Under the pieces are notes generated by a model that made no database searches, was not told where the DNA came from, and saw only the letters and a list, made by a program, of their open reading frames with translations. From Sinorhizobium sojae CCBAU 05684 (GTDB lineage: Bacteria; Pseudomonadota; Alphaproteobacteria; Rhizobiales; Rhizobiaceae): 64,000 nucleotides of DNA. The stretch lies in assembly GCF_002288525.1 (NCBI RefSeq), contig NZ_CP023067.1, positions 992,001-1,056,000 on the forward strand. The letters are read 5' to 3'. This document shows positions 14,211 to 22,965 of this stretch, in pieces; the stretch's first letter is position 1, and every line of letters starts with the position of its first letter. The position numbers and the translations under genes were made by a program.

Positions 14211-14660
14211 ATGGTTCGGAAAATCTCAGACCGAATTTTGGCAATGGGAATCAACAAGGGAAGTTCGAAAGCGATGTTTGGAGTAGACGCATTCGGCCCA
14301 GAAGAGGCGGCGGAGTTCGCCCGTAGAATGCTCAAGAAAGAGAGCAGCGGCAACGGCGATCAGATGAACGCCTATGAACGTGTCGCCGCCCGTTGCGGGA
14401 TGACGGCCCGCCAACTTCGCCGGTTCCTTTCCGGCGAGATCAAGGAACCCGCATGGGGGTTCATTCACGGCATCCGTATCGGATGGTTCGGCCTCTGGGA
14501 AGAAGAGGTCCGCAAGATGCAGCACGAAATGGACATATACCGGAAGAGGTTCGCCAGTGATCGTTTTCAGGATCTTAAAGCTCAAATCGAGGCTTTGGCT
14601 GCTGAAGCTCAAGCTCTCTCTGATGAGCTTCAAACACGCAAAAAGGACATCTCTCAATGA
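14211..14660 (+). CDS. HTH plus coiled-coil phage protein
   Basis: 149 residues with AGGAGAAC directly upstream of the ATG. The middle (AYERVAARCGMTARQLRRFLSG) looks like a helix-turn-helix, and residues about 100-149 form a heptad-rich coiled coil. A DNA-binding dimer is plausible. It overlaps the next gene by 4 bases. Confidence 0.7.
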   Translation: MVRKISDRILAMGINKGSSKAMFGVDAFGPEEAAEFARRMLKKESSGNGDQMNAYERVAARCGMTARQLRRFLSGEIKEPAWGFIHGIRIGWFGLWEEEVRKMQHEMDIYRKRFASDRFQDLKAQIEALAAEAQALSDELQTRKKDISQ

Positions 14661-15202
14661 CGGCTATGATCGGCGATAACAGCAAGGCAGAGCGCGAACG
14701 CCGCGTTCTCTTCGCCTACTACCACAAGAAAGACCGCGACATTGCGGCGAAGATAAAGGCGCTCGGCGAGGAGAAGAAGTCGAACCGCCAGAACGCCAAG
14801 GCAAGCGGCTTCCCCGCGCAGAAGCTCGACCACTACCTGAAAGCCTTCCAAGCCGAAGACCATCAGAAGCCGGTCGATAAGCTGAAGTCCGAGCGAGAAA
14901 ATCTCGAGTGGCTCGGCTACATCCCGGCGACCAGCGGCGGCGACCTTCTCTCCCAAATGGACCGCGTCGACGGCGAACAGATGATCCGCGCCAAGGGCTT
15001 CCATGCAGGCCTGACCGGCCTTGACCGAGTTTCCGGCTACGACGCCGGCTCCGTCGACGACAAGCTGTGGCTGGATTCCTACGACGCCGGCAAAGCCGAA
15101 TACGAGTCCGACATTCCCGACATCCTGGCGCGCATCAATGCCGCCGCATCGAAGGAAGAGCCGCCGGCGGATGGCTCCGATCCTTTCGAAGACGCCGCAT
15201 GA
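14657..15202 (+). CDS. Phage protein with weak GapR (DUF2312)-like segment
   Basis: 181 residues. Residues about 20-60 (DIAAKIKALGEEKKSNRQN, then AKASGFPAQKLDHYLKAF) echo the pattern of GapR, an alphaproteobacterial nucleoid protein (E-E-K-K ... A-K-x-x-G-F-x-x-x-x-L). The rest is unlike GapR, so the similarity is only suggestive. An acidic C-terminus follows. Between this gene and the next lie two hairpins. Confidence 0.6.
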   Translation: MTAMIGDNSKAERERRVLFAYYHKKDRDIAAKIKALGEEKKSNRQNAKASGFPAQKLDHYLKAFQAEDHQKPVDKLKSERENLEWLGYIPATSGGDLLSQMDRVDGEQMIRAKGFHAGLTGLDRVSGYDAGSVDDKLWLDSYDAGKAEYESDIPDILARINAAASKEEPPADGSDPFEDAA

Positions 15203-15250
15203 GTTTCTAGGCGGCCGGCTCCCCTCCCAGGCGTGGCCGCAACACCTGTC

Positions 15251-15266
15251 GGGGCGCGAATGCCCC
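15251..15266 (+). terminator. Hairpin followed by CTTTCTC
   Basis: GGGGC and GCCCC pair around a GCGAAT-type loop, with GGCCTTTCTC following. It is one of two similar hairpins in the 164-bp gap 15203-15366. It may be a terminator, attenuator or antitermination element. Confidence 0.5.
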
Positions 15267-15319
15267 GGCCTTTCTCTCCCCGGCCTGCCGCCATGACAGC
15301 TTTGCGGCGAGGCTACCTG

Positions 15320-15347
15320 CCCCGAGGAGCGCGAATGCTTCTCGGGG
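15320..15347 (+). terminator. Second hairpin with the same loop motif
   Basis: CCCCGAGGAGC pairs (with a bulge) with GCTTCTCGGGG around a GCGAAT loop and is followed by CTTTCTC, repeating the layout of the hairpin at 15251. It ends just before the ribosome site of the next gene. Confidence 0.5.
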
Positions 15348-15366
15348 GCTTTCTCAAGAGGTTCAC

Positions 15367-15681
15367 ATGATCTGCGTCACATGCCCGACCTGCGGCGGTC
15401 ACCTCGGAGAATTACCGGAACCTGACAAGGTGCGCGGCTGCCTAACTCCGGCGGAAATCCGCGTCTTCGACAAGCTTCTCGCCTCGGGCCCGGAAGGTAT
15501 CGCCAAGGTGGATCTTTCTATCCATCTGTTCGGCGATCTCGGCACCGCCGAATCGAAGATGAACCGGACGGCAAAACTCGTTTCTCGCATCCGCCAGAAG
15601 CTCGACCGCTACGGCTACCACATCCAGCGCAACCCGCCACTGAAGCACGGCGTCTATCGCCTGATCCCGGAGGCTGCGTGA
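15367..15681 (+). CDS. Winged-helix-like regulator with N-terminal Cys pair
   Basis: 104 residues. An N-terminal C-x4-C-x2-C cluster (residues 3-11) precedes a winged-helix pattern (LTPAEIRVFDKLLASGPEGI ... RIRQKLDRYGYHIQ ... GVYRL) like the DNA-binding domain of response regulators. Probably an early transcription regulator. It overlaps the GcrA-like gene. Confidence 0.7.
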   Translation: MICVTCPTCGGHLGELPEPDKVRGCLTPAEIRVFDKLLASGPEGIAKVDLSIHLFGDLGTAESKMNRTAKLVSRIRQKLDRYGYHIQRNPPLKHGVYRLIPEAA

Positions 15682-16325
15682 TGCTCAAGCAAACCCCCTC
15701 ATGGAACGACATCAGCCATAGAAAAGCGATGTACATGTGGGCCGGCGGTGCCTCGCAATCGGAGATCGCCAACGCCCTGGGGATGACGACATGCCAAGTC
15801 GCCGGGCGGATGAACCGCAACAGGGACGACTTCCCCAAGCGGAACCCGGAAGCAACCAAGACCGACGGTAAGCCAATCGCTCCCCGCAAGAACTCGGTCT
15901 GGACGGAAGCCCGGCTATCGACCGCCGCCAATCTCTGGAAAGCCGGATGGACCGAGGAAGAAGTCGCGGATGCTCTCGACGTGTCCAAGGCGGCGTTCGT
16001 CCAGGTGAAGAAGCGCTACAAGCCGATGTTCTCCGTCGATCGGTCCAAGCAATACCGACCGCGCAAGCCCCGCCTCGATATCCCCGACAATCTCGACGAA
16101 CTGTTCGAACAATCCGAGGGGAAGGCAGCTGCTGACGGGCGTCGGTTTATTCTGGCTGGGGTGGAACCCGTCGCCTTTGTCGATTTGCGGCTCAACCAGT
16201 GCCGTTTCCCGGTCTCGAGCCCCGATAGCCCCAACGGCCCCACGATGCCTTGCTGCGGCGCCCCACGGGCCGAAGGCAGGCCGTATTGCGCAGCCCATGC
16301 CGCTGTCAGCCGGAGGACCGCATGA
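15681..16325 (+). CDS. GcrA-family cell-cycle regulator homologue
   Basis: 214 residues. The N-terminal half holds two helix-turn-helix-like segments (SQSEIANALGMTTCQVAGRM; TEEEVADALDVSKAAFVQVK). The C-terminus has the GcrA signature CRFP ... CCGAPRAEGRPYCAAH. GcrA of alphaproteobacteria binds sigma-70 and methylated GANTC sites to time cell-cycle transcription. A phage copy could redirect host or phage promoters according to methylation. The ATG at 15681 overlaps the preceding stop (TGATG). Confidence 0.85.
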   Translation: MLKQTPSWNDISHRKAMYMWAGGASQSEIANALGMTTCQVAGRMNRNRDDFPKRNPEATKTDGKPIAPRKNSVWTEARLSTAANLWKAGWTEEEVADALDVSKAAFVQVKKRYKPMFSVDRSKQYRPRKPRLDIPDNLDELFEQSEGKAAADGRRFILAGVEPVAFVDLRLNQCRFPVSSPDSPNGPTMPCCGAPRAEGRPYCAAHAAVSRRTA

Positions 16326-16933
16326 AGATCCTCTCCTTCGACACGAGCAAAACCGCCGGCTGGGCCTTCTACGACACGAGCAAGCACGTCTCGTCGATCG
16401 AGTGCGACGTGCTCGAGTTCCCGGCCAAGGCATCGATCGAATATTGCGCCGATCAGATGGGGCTCAAGGTGACGGCGCTGATCAAGCGATTCCGTCCCGA
16501 TTTCGTCATCATGGAAACGGCCTTGAAGATGAGCCCCGGCGGTACGCTGGCGACGGTCGTCTCCTGCATGCTTCATGGGGCGGTGCTCTCCACCGTGGCG
16601 AATTTCGGGATTCCGTGGGGCACGATCTCCTCGGCGACCTGGCGCGTGATGTTTTACGGCAAAGGGTTCAAACCGCCGCACAAGGTCATCAAGCTCGCCA
16701 AGCCTGACAAAAAGGGCCGGATGGAGAAGATCGAATACCTCTGGAAAGAGGCGATCGTCACGCAATGCGAGCGCGAAGGCATCACCCTGCCAACGAAGAA
16801 GACGATTGCGCACAACGCCGGCGAGGCCGCCGCAATCGCCATCTGCTGGCGCGGTGCTCAGATTCACGCCGGCCGCTACCGGCCCGCATTCCAGAACATG
16901 CTTCAGCAGAGACACGAAAGGGCGGCCGCATGA
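16322..16933 (+). CDS. RuvC-like Holliday-junction nuclease
   Basis: 203 residues from the ATG at 16322. The RNase-H-like fold is shown by MKILSFDTSKTAGWAFYD (catalytic Asp7), FVIMETALK (Glu65) and late acidic/helical motif AHNAGEAAAIAI. It probably resolves branched DNA made by phage replication or recombination before packaging. It is coupled to both neighbours by 4-base overlaps. Confidence 0.85.
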   Translation: MKILSFDTSKTAGWAFYDTSKHVSSIECDVLEFPAKASIEYCADQMGLKVTALIKRFRPDFVIMETALKMSPGGTLATVVSCMLHGAVLSTVANFGIPWGTISSATWRVMFYGKGFKPPHKVIKLAKPDKKGRMEKIEYLWKEAIVTQCEREGITLPTKKTIAHNAGEAAAIAICWRGAQIHAGRYRPAFQNMLQQRHERAAA

Positions 16934-17058
16934 CCATTCCCCACTCTCTCCGCTGCCCAGATTGCAAGCGTGACCTGACCGCCGCCGAGGTGATCGAGCG
17001 CTGGTGCGAGGAATGCCGCAAGCCTACCAAGACGGAAGACAAGAGGAGGGCGGCATGA
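16930..17058 (+). CDS. Zinc-ribbon micro-protein
   Basis: 42 residues with two C-x2-C knuckles (CPDC at 9-12, CEEC near 26-29), a typical small zinc ribbon. It overlaps the RuvC-like gene and the helicase start by 4 bases each. This tight fit supports it. It may be an accessory of the helicase or nuclease. Confidence 0.7.
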   Translation: MTIPHSLRCPDCKRDLTAAEVIERWCEECRKPTKTEDKRRAA

Positions 17059-18452
17059 TGGACGCTTACAGCCAATTCCTCGAACGCAAGCGCCTCGTCG
17101 ACCCTGAAACCGGCATCGCCTCCGAAGTGTCCTTGCCGGACGTCCTCAAGCCGCACCAGCGCGACATCGTGCGTTGGTCACTCCGCCGCGGGCGCGCCGC
17201 CATCTTTGCGGGCACGGGACTAGGCAAGACGCTGATGGAGCTCACATGGTCGAGCCGGGTGTCTGACCACACCCGCAAGGCCGTCCTGATCTTCGCGCCG
17301 CTCGCCGTTGCCGAGCAGCACATTTCCGAAGCTGAGAAGTTCGGCATGGCTGCCAATCTCGTTTCCTTCCATCCCGAGGAAGGATGGGGCGTCAACGTCT
17401 CGAACTACCAGAAGATGGATCATTTCGACCTGTCGGCATTCGGCGGCGTGGTTCTGGATGAAAGCTCCATTCTCAAGAGCACGGACGGGAAGTACCGCAC
17501 GCGGCTGATCGAGGAATGCGCGAAGGTGCCGTTCCGCCTGGCAGCGACGGCGACGCCGGCCCCGAACGACTTTATGGAGCTCGGCAACCACGCCGAGTTT
17601 CTCGGCGTCATGTCCTACACCGACATGCTCGCAACGTTCTTCACCCACGACGGCGGCGACACTCAGAAATGGCGCCTGAAAGGCCACGCTGAAACAGAGT
17701 TCTGGAAGTGGATGGCGTCCTGGGCCGTCATGCTCCGCAAGCCATCGGATCTCGGCTACGACAACGCCGGCTATGACCTGCCACCGCTCAACTATTCGTC
17801 TCACACCGTCCAGGTCGACTATGCCCCGAGCATGGATACGGGGCTGTTGTTCCCGATTGAGGCGCGGACGCTGCAAGAGCGAATTTCGGCCCGCCGCGAT
17901 AGCGTCGAGGGACGTGTCGAGCTCGCGGCAAAGATCACGCCGACCGATCGTCCGTTCGTGTGGTGGTGCAACCTCAATTCGGAGGCGGACGGTCTTGCCA
18001 AGGCCATCCCCGGCGCAGTCAACCTGTCCGGCTCCGACAAAGATGATGACAAGCGCCGAAAGCTGGTCGACTTCTCGCAAGGGCGCATCCGCGTTCTGAT
18101 CACAAAGCCATCAATCGCCGGGTTCGGAATGAATTGGCAGCATTGCGCCGATACCGGGTTCGTCGGGCTCAATGACAGCTTCGAGCAGGTCTATCAGGCA
18201 ATCCGCCGCTTCTGGCGCTTCGGCCAGACAAAGCCGGTCAACGTGCATTTCATCGCCTCCGAGATGGAAGGCGCCACGGTTGCCAATATTCGCCGCAAGG
18301 AAGCCGACGCAGAGCGAATGGCCGCCGCGATGGTTCTCCACATGGCGGACCTGTCGAGCGCGATTGTACGGGGTTCTGTGCGTGATCGGCCCGACTACAA
18401 CCCGCAAGTTCCAATGACAATTCCAGCATGGGTAGGGGAGTGCGCTGCATGA
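17055..18452 (+). CDS. SF2 (SNF2-like) DNA helicase
   Basis: 465 residues. Walker A GTGLGKT (residues about 53-59), motif II VLDESS, motif III ATATPAP and motif VI QAIRRFWRFGQ are visible across two RecA-like lobes. Phage helicases of this type drive replication initiation or branch migration. The start at 17055 gives an ATGA overlap with the zinc-ribbon gene. Confidence 0.9.
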   Translation: MMDAYSQFLERKRLVDPETGIASEVSLPDVLKPHQRDIVRWSLRRGRAAIFAGTGLGKTLMELTWSSRVSDHTRKAVLIFAPLAVAEQHISEAEKFGMAANLVSFHPEEGWGVNVSNYQKMDHFDLSAFGGVVLDESSILKSTDGKYRTRLIEECAKVPFRLAATATPAPNDFMELGNHAEFLGVMSYTDMLATFFTHDGGDTQKWRLKGHAETEFWKWMASWAVMLRKPSDLGYDNAGYDLPPLNYSSHTVQVDYAPSMDTGLLFPIEARTLQERISARRDSVEGRVELAAKITPTDRPFVWWCNLNSEADGLAKAIPGAVNLSGSDKDDDKRRKLVDFSQGRIRVLITKPSIAGFGMNWQHCADTGFVGLNDSFEQVYQAIRRFWRFGQTKPVNVHFIASEMEGATVANIRRKEADAERMAAAMVLHMADLSSAIVRGSVRDRPDYNPQVPMTIPAWVGECAA

Positions 18453-19444
18453 CAGTGAACGCCGTCGATCAAGTCGTGACCGATCGTTATGCGATCTACC
18501 AGGGCGACGCCTGCGAGCTCATCCGCGCCGTTCCTGGAGACAGTGTGCACTTCGGCATTCACTCCCCGCCGTTCGAGGGACTGTACAAGTTCTCTAACTA
18601 TGATCGTGACATCAGCAACAACGACGGGCCGGCATTCTGGGAGCATTACGCCTTCCTGATCTCCGAGCTCTTTCGCGTCACCCGTCCGGGCCGCATTCAT
18701 TCCGTTCATTGCATGCAGCTTCCCACGAGCAAGACGCGGCACGGCTTCATCGGCATGCGCGACTTCCGTGGCGAAATCGTCCGGGCCTACGAGGACGCTG
18801 GCTGGATCTTCCATTCCGAGGTCTGCATCTGGAAAGACCCGGTGATTGCGCAGCAGCGCACCAAGTCAATCCGGCTTTTGCATAAGCAGATCACCAAGGA
18901 CAGCACGATTAGCGGCATGGGACTTGCTGACTACATCGTCAGCTTCCGCAAGCCGGGCGACAACGAAAACCCGGTCTCCGGCATGTTCGATCGCTGGTCT
19001 GGCGACGAGAGCCTCGACATCAGCCGAGAGGCATACGATCGCCACCGGAAGCAGACCGAGGCAGAGGGCCGCAAGGCATGGCCGTTCGAGCAATGGCGAT
19101 CGATCCTCGTTTGGCAGCGTTATGCCTCGCCCGTCTGGACGGACATCAACCAGACGAACACCCTGCAATATCGCGCCGGCCGCGACGAGAAGGACGAGCA
19201 GCATATTTCCCCGCTGCAACTGGACGTGATCGAGCGTTGCCTTGATCTGTGGTCGGCACCCGGTGAAACCGTCCTGACGCCGTTCCTTGGCATCGGCAGC
19301 GAGGTTTACAGCGCGGTCAAACTCGGCCGCAAGGGTATCGGGTTCGAGCTCAAGCCGTCCTATTTCCGCCAAGCGGTCAAGAACATCGCCGAGCTCGACA
19401 AGGCGGCGACCGACAGCCTCTTTTCAATGGCTGGTGTGGCATGA
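18449..19444 (+). CDS. DNA methyltransferase (N6-adenine/N4-cytosine type)
   Basis: 331 residues from the ATG at 18449. The catalytic motif reads HSPPFEG (S-P-P-F near residues 39-42). The AdoMet motif near the C-terminus is TPFLGIGSEVYSAVKLGRKG, so the order is beta class. There is no adjacent restriction gene, so it probably protects phage DNA or marks it for regulation. It overlaps the helicase and DnaB genes by 4 bases each. The SPPF form is less usual than SPPY. Confidence 0.88.
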   Translation: MTVNAVDQVVTDRYAIYQGDACELIRAVPGDSVHFGIHSPPFEGLYKFSNYDRDISNNDGPAFWEHYAFLISELFRVTRPGRIHSVHCMQLPTSKTRHGFIGMRDFRGEIVRAYEDAGWIFHSEVCIWKDPVIAQQRTKSIRLLHKQITKDSTISGMGLADYIVSFRKPGDNENPVSGMFDRWSGDESLDISREAYDRHRKQTEAEGRKAWPFEQWRSILVWQRYASPVWTDINQTNTLQYRAGRDEKDEQHISPLQLDVIERCLDLWSAPGETVLTPFLGIGSEVYSAVKLGRKGIGFELKPSYFRQAVKNIAELDKAATDSLFSMAGVA

Positions 19445-20919
19445 ACGCCCACGCGAGAGACCTATCCACCGAGGAAAGGGCGATGCACTCGGGCACACAG
19501 CGCGAGTTGCCCGCCAATCTTGACGCAGAGTGCGCGCTGATCGGCGCGGTACTCGTCAACAATGCCGCATTTGACGTACTGCCCTCTGGATTCGAAGCCC
19601 GACACTTCTTCGAGCGACTTCACGTCGAAATCTGGGAAGCGATCTGCGAGATGCGCAAAGCGGGCCGGATCGCGAATCCGGTCACCGTCAAGATGCTCGT
19701 CCCCGAGGGCCAGGTCGGGACGATGACCGTGGCGCAATACCTGGCGCATCTGGCATCCAATGCGGTCAACGTCGTAAGCGCTCCCGATTACGCGCGAGCG
19801 ATCATGGACTGCGCCGCCCGGCGCGCCTGCATCACGCTTGGCGAGAAGCTGGAGGATGCAGCCTTCTCCAGAGACATCGAGATCATGGATCAGGTCGACG
19901 CGCTCCGGGTGCGGTTCGATGAAGTCGTGAGGGCTCTCAATGGCGAGCAGCGGGCAAAGACGCTGGCCGATGCAGCGAAGCGGGCTTTGGCTTCAACCGC
20001 AGACGCCTACCAGGGCAAAGGCGTGGCCGGCGTCGACTACGGCCTGTCATGGCTGATGAACATGATCGGGCCATTCCTTCCGGGCCAATTGATCATCGTG
20101 GGCGGTGCGACCAAGCAGGGCAAGTCGACCCTTATCGAACAGATCATTGCCGGCGCCGCCATCAACGGCCATGCGGCATGGGTGAATTCCGGCGAGATGA
20201 AGGACGAGGAACTGGCGCATCGGGCGCTGTCCCGGCTCACCGATATCCAGGCATGGCGGCAGATCCGCGGCAAGGTCTCCGATCAGGAATATGAAAAGCT
20301 GGATCAGGCCCGCCGCAATGCCGAGACGTGGCAAGACCGGGTTTATATCCGCGACGACTCTATGACGCTCCGGCAGATCAAGCGCGAGATTGCCGACTTC
20401 TCCAAGCGTCACCCCGGCGGCATGGCCGTAGTTGACCATATCGGCCTCGTGGAGCGCGAAGCGGGCCAGACACGCATGAGTGACGCGGAATTCGCGCCGC
20501 TCGTCACGCGGTCTCTGAAGATGGCTGCAGGGGAATGCAATCTGCCGATTGTCGCGGCGGCCCAACTCAAGAAAAACACCTTCGAGATCACCGACCGCAA
20601 CATCAGCCGCAAGACCTATCTGGCCGCGATCAGCCGCCGGCCGAAATACGGCGACATCTTCGGCTCCTGCGAGAAGGACGCCAACCAGGTGATCATTCCC
20701 TTCCGGGCCGAAACCATCCTGACCGAGCTCGAGCCGGCCGAACAATCCGATCTGCATCCAATCTGGGAAGAGGTCATGTCGACGGTGAAGGACAAGGCGG
20801 AAATCGTGCTTGCGCTCTCCCGCCATACGAGATGGCCGCAACGCCGCGAAGTAGGGTGGGATGGACCGCGGACGATGTTCACCGACCTGCAGCAGACCGC
20901 GCAGACGAGGATGCTCTGA
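19441..20919 (+). CDS. dnaB: DnaB-type replicative helicase
   Basis: 492 residues. An N-terminal DnaB helical domain (ANLDAECALIGAVLVNNAAF) is followed by a RecA-like motor with Walker A GGATKQGKST (near 220), Walker B region MAVVDHIGLV and the DnaB-like AAQLKKN segment. It would unwind the phage replication fork. It sits with the DnaA-like gene downstream, so together they may open the phage origin. Confidence 0.92.
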   Translation: MNAHARDLSTEERAMHSGTQRELPANLDAECALIGAVLVNNAAFDVLPSGFEARHFFERLHVEIWEAICEMRKAGRIANPVTVKMLVPEGQVGTMTVAQYLAHLASNAVNVVSAPDYARAIMDCAARRACITLGEKLEDAAFSRDIEIMDQVDALRVRFDEVVRALNGEQRAKTLADAAKRALASTADAYQGKGVAGVDYGLSWLMNMIGPFLPGQLIIVGGATKQGKSTLIEQIIAGAAINGHAAWVNSGEMKDEELAHRALSRLTDIQAWRQIRGKVSDQEYEKLDQARRNAETWQDRVYIRDDSMTLRQIKREIADFSKRHPGGMAVVDHIGLVEREAGQTRMSDAEFAPLVTRSLKMAAGECNLPIVAAAQLKKNTFEITDRNISRKTYLAAISRRPKYGDIFGSCEKDANQVIIPFRAETILTELEPAEQSDLHPIWEEVMSTVKDKAEIVLALSRHTRWPQRREVGWDGPRTMFTDLQQTAQTRML

Positions 20920-21224
20920 TGAACCTCGCCGAAGCAAGAGGCGTCCTAACAGCCAAAGGATGGAAGGGCGAATACCGCCTCGTCTGGAAGGCCAAGCACG
21001 AGCCTGTCCGGTTTCTCCGCAACGACGGGAAGCCGGGACCGATCATGTATTTCACGTCCGAGGTCGAAGCCGAACTCGTGGCGTGGCGGCGCAAGAGCCA
21101 ACTCGAGCAGCCCGTCATGGTTCGCAGTGGCGACAAGCTGGCGGCGCACAAGGCCGAAGCCGAGCGGGTCTTCAAGCAGAAAGGCAGCGCATCCCCGAAA
21201 CCAAAGCAAAGGAGGTCCGCATGA
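20919..21224 (+). CDS. Hypothetical phage replication-operon protein
   Basis: 101 residues starting MNLAEARGVLTAKGWKGEYR, with a basic C-terminus (KPKQRRSA). The start overlaps the helicase stop (TGATG). No domain recognised. Confidence 0.65.
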   Translation: MNLAEARGVLTAKGWKGEYRLVWKAKHEPVRFLRNDGKPGPIMYFTSEVEAELVAWRRKSQLEQPVMVRSGDKLAAHKAEAERVFKQKGSASPKPKQRRSA

Positions 21225-21535
21225 CGTGCAATTTCTACGTCGGGCAGAAGGTTGTCCTTGCCGAACCCTATGGTGCCGACGCCATTATCAGAGCCACGAT
21301 AAACGGTGATGTTCTCCCTTCTCCGGAAGTCGTTTATACGATCCGCCGTATTCGGCCGCCGTTTGAGGGCATCGTTTTCATCCTGCTCAACGAATTGGTC
21401 AACCACACCACGCCTGGGACGGACGACGAGGCATCTTTCAACGCCGCCCGCTTCCGCCCCGTCGTCGATCGCAAGACCGACATCAGCGTTTTCACCGACA
21501 TGCTGACCGAGCAGAAAGCGAAGGTGGACGCATGA
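21221..21535 (+). CDS. Conserved small phage protein
   Basis: 104 residues. The ending ARFRPVVDRKTDISVFTDML is a pattern common among small proteins in rhizobial genomes and phages, and residues 5-60 look like a small beta-barrel. The role is unknown to me. Confidence 0.7.
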   Translation: MTCNFYVGQKVVLAEPYGADAIIRATINGDVLPSPEVVYTIRRIRPPFEGIVFILLNELVNHTTPGTDDEASFNAARFRPVVDRKTDISVFTDMLTEQKAKVDA

Positions 21536-22116
21536 ACCTGCATGTTCCATCCCCTGCCGAGATCACCGCCCGTCGGGCAAGACTGATGGGCTCCGGCCGG
21601 GTCGTCAACCTTGCTGTCAAGCCGAAGGAGCAGCAGCCGAAACGGCCAGACAGCCCCGCAGACGCGCATGTGAAGGCGTACCGGGAATTCATGGCCAAAG
21701 TGGCCGAATGCCCATCAGCGTCCTCGTATGTGCGAATGCGATGCAAGATGTCTGATCTGCCGCACGCCAAAATCGTAGACCCAAAGATCAGGGCGTACCC
21801 TGTAGTCGTCGCGAGGCGTCAGCTAATCAGGGAGGTGAAGGCGCGATACCCGCAGATGAGTTCGGTTCGGATCGGCTGGCTGTTCGGCGGCCTTCACCAT
21901 TCCGCCGTGCTCGACGCCTTTAAGGGAGAAGCCCCGAGGTGGCAGGGCATCCCCGCAGATAAGGTCGAAGAGATCAAAAGGCTGCGATCGAAGGGGCTCA
22001 CCTACCCGCAGATCGCAGAAGCAGCGGGGGTGAATAGGACGACGGTTCAAAAGTATCTGAACCCTGGACTCCGCGAGCGCGAGAACTTGCGCCGGAGGGA
22101 GAGGGCGAAGCGATGA
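21532..22116 (+). CDS. DnaA-domain-IV-like DNA-binding protein
   Basis: 194 residues. Residues about 105-130 (RIGWLFGGLHHSAVLDAFKG) follow the DnaA box-binding signature (IGxxFGGRDHTTVLHA). A second HTH (GLTYPQIAEAAGVNRTTVQKY) lies near the C-terminus. It lacks an ATPase domain. It is a plausible phage origin-binding or replication regulator that recognises DnaA-box-like sites. It overlaps both neighbours by 4 bases. Confidence 0.78.
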   Translation: MNLHVPSPAEITARRARLMGSGRVVNLAVKPKEQQPKRPDSPADAHVKAYREFMAKVAECPSASSYVRMRCKMSDLPHAKIVDPKIRAYPVVVARRQLIREVKARYPQMSSVRIGWLFGGLHHSAVLDAFKGEAPRWQGIPADKVEEIKRLRSKGLTYPQIAEAAGVNRTTVQKYLNPGLRERENLRRRERAKR

Positions 22117-22325
22117 CCGTCACCTTTGAATTCCCGACCAGTGCGGCCGACAAGGATCGTCTGATAGCCAAGCACAAGCGCAAGGGCCTGCAATGGGTAT
22201 CGTCGGCCTATGTCGACGGCCGGATGCGGATGAAGTTCAAGCGGGCCAAGCATTTAGAGAAGCCGAAGGTCATCCCTTATGCGGGCTATGCCAACAACGG
22301 CGGACGGGGAGAGTGGGAGCGATGA
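22113..22325 (+). CDS. Small basic hypothetical protein
   Basis: 70 residues, basic (KHKRKGLQWVSSAYVDGRMRM), coupled by 4-base overlaps. No family recognised. Confidence 0.65.
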   Translation: MTVTFEFPTSAADKDRLIAKHKRKGLQWVSSAYVDGRMRMKFKRAKHLEKPKVIPYAGYANNGGRGEWER

Positions 22326-22549
22326 CCGGCGACCACGAACCCATCGCGATCGGCGACGAGGTGCGGATGAGAGACGGTCGCACCGTCGAGGTCAAGAGCT
22401 TCGATCGCGCGACCGGGCTCTATGCAGTCACCGGCCACCCGGTCTTGATCCTTCTCTATCGCCACCAGTTCACTCCGCTCAAATGGGAAAACGACGTGAT
22501 CGGGGTGACTGGCATCGGCGTATGTGCCGCAGGAGGAGCAGGGCAGTGA
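22322..22549 (+). CDS. Small beta-rich hypothetical protein
   Basis: 75 residues with a KOW/SH3-like look (IAIGDEVRMRDGRTVEVKSF). It is coupled to both neighbours. Confidence 0.62.
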   Translation: MTGDHEPIAIGDEVRMRDGRTVEVKSFDRATGLYAVTGHPVLILLYRHQFTPLKWENDVIGVTGIGVCAAGGAGQ

Positions 22550-22965
22550 TCGACCCGCGTGTCAAAGCCCTTTGCGAGGAAGTCGGCATCGAGTGCATCG
22601 AGAGCACGGCCTATCCCCGCATCGGGCAGACGCGCGCGACCAACACCATTCGCCGGATTATCGAGCGATACGGCGAAGAGCATGCCCGCCTCGTGCTGAC
22701 CACCTTGGCGGAGACGGAAAACAACAAGGCTGCAGTCGACGAGGTAGGGCTATGGATGGCCTCGGACATGGTGCGGGTATTCCATGCCGAGATAGAGCAG
22801 GACGCCTCTCTGTGGCTATCCCTGTGGGACAGGATGCCGATCGGATATCTGCAGTACCTCGCCCAGGGGCTGCGCGGGACAGTAAAGCAACGTGACGCCC
22901 TATCAGGCATGGTTTATGAACGGCTCCGTCGTGTCTATGGCGAGCCACAAATCGGAGAGCTTTGA
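22546..22965 (+). CDS. Conserved hypothetical phage protein
   Basis: 139 residues from a GTG start that overlaps the preceding stop (GTGA). Helical throughout, with TRATNTIRRIIERYGEEHAR near residue 30. It belongs to the end of the rightward early operon. Function unknown. Confidence 0.68.
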   Translation: MIDPRVKALCEEVGIECIESTAYPRIGQTRATNTIRRIIERYGEEHARLVLTTLAETENNKAAVDEVGLWMASDMVRVFHAEIEQDASLWLSLWDRMPIGYLQYLAQGLRGTVKQRDALSGMVYERLRRVYGEPQIGEL

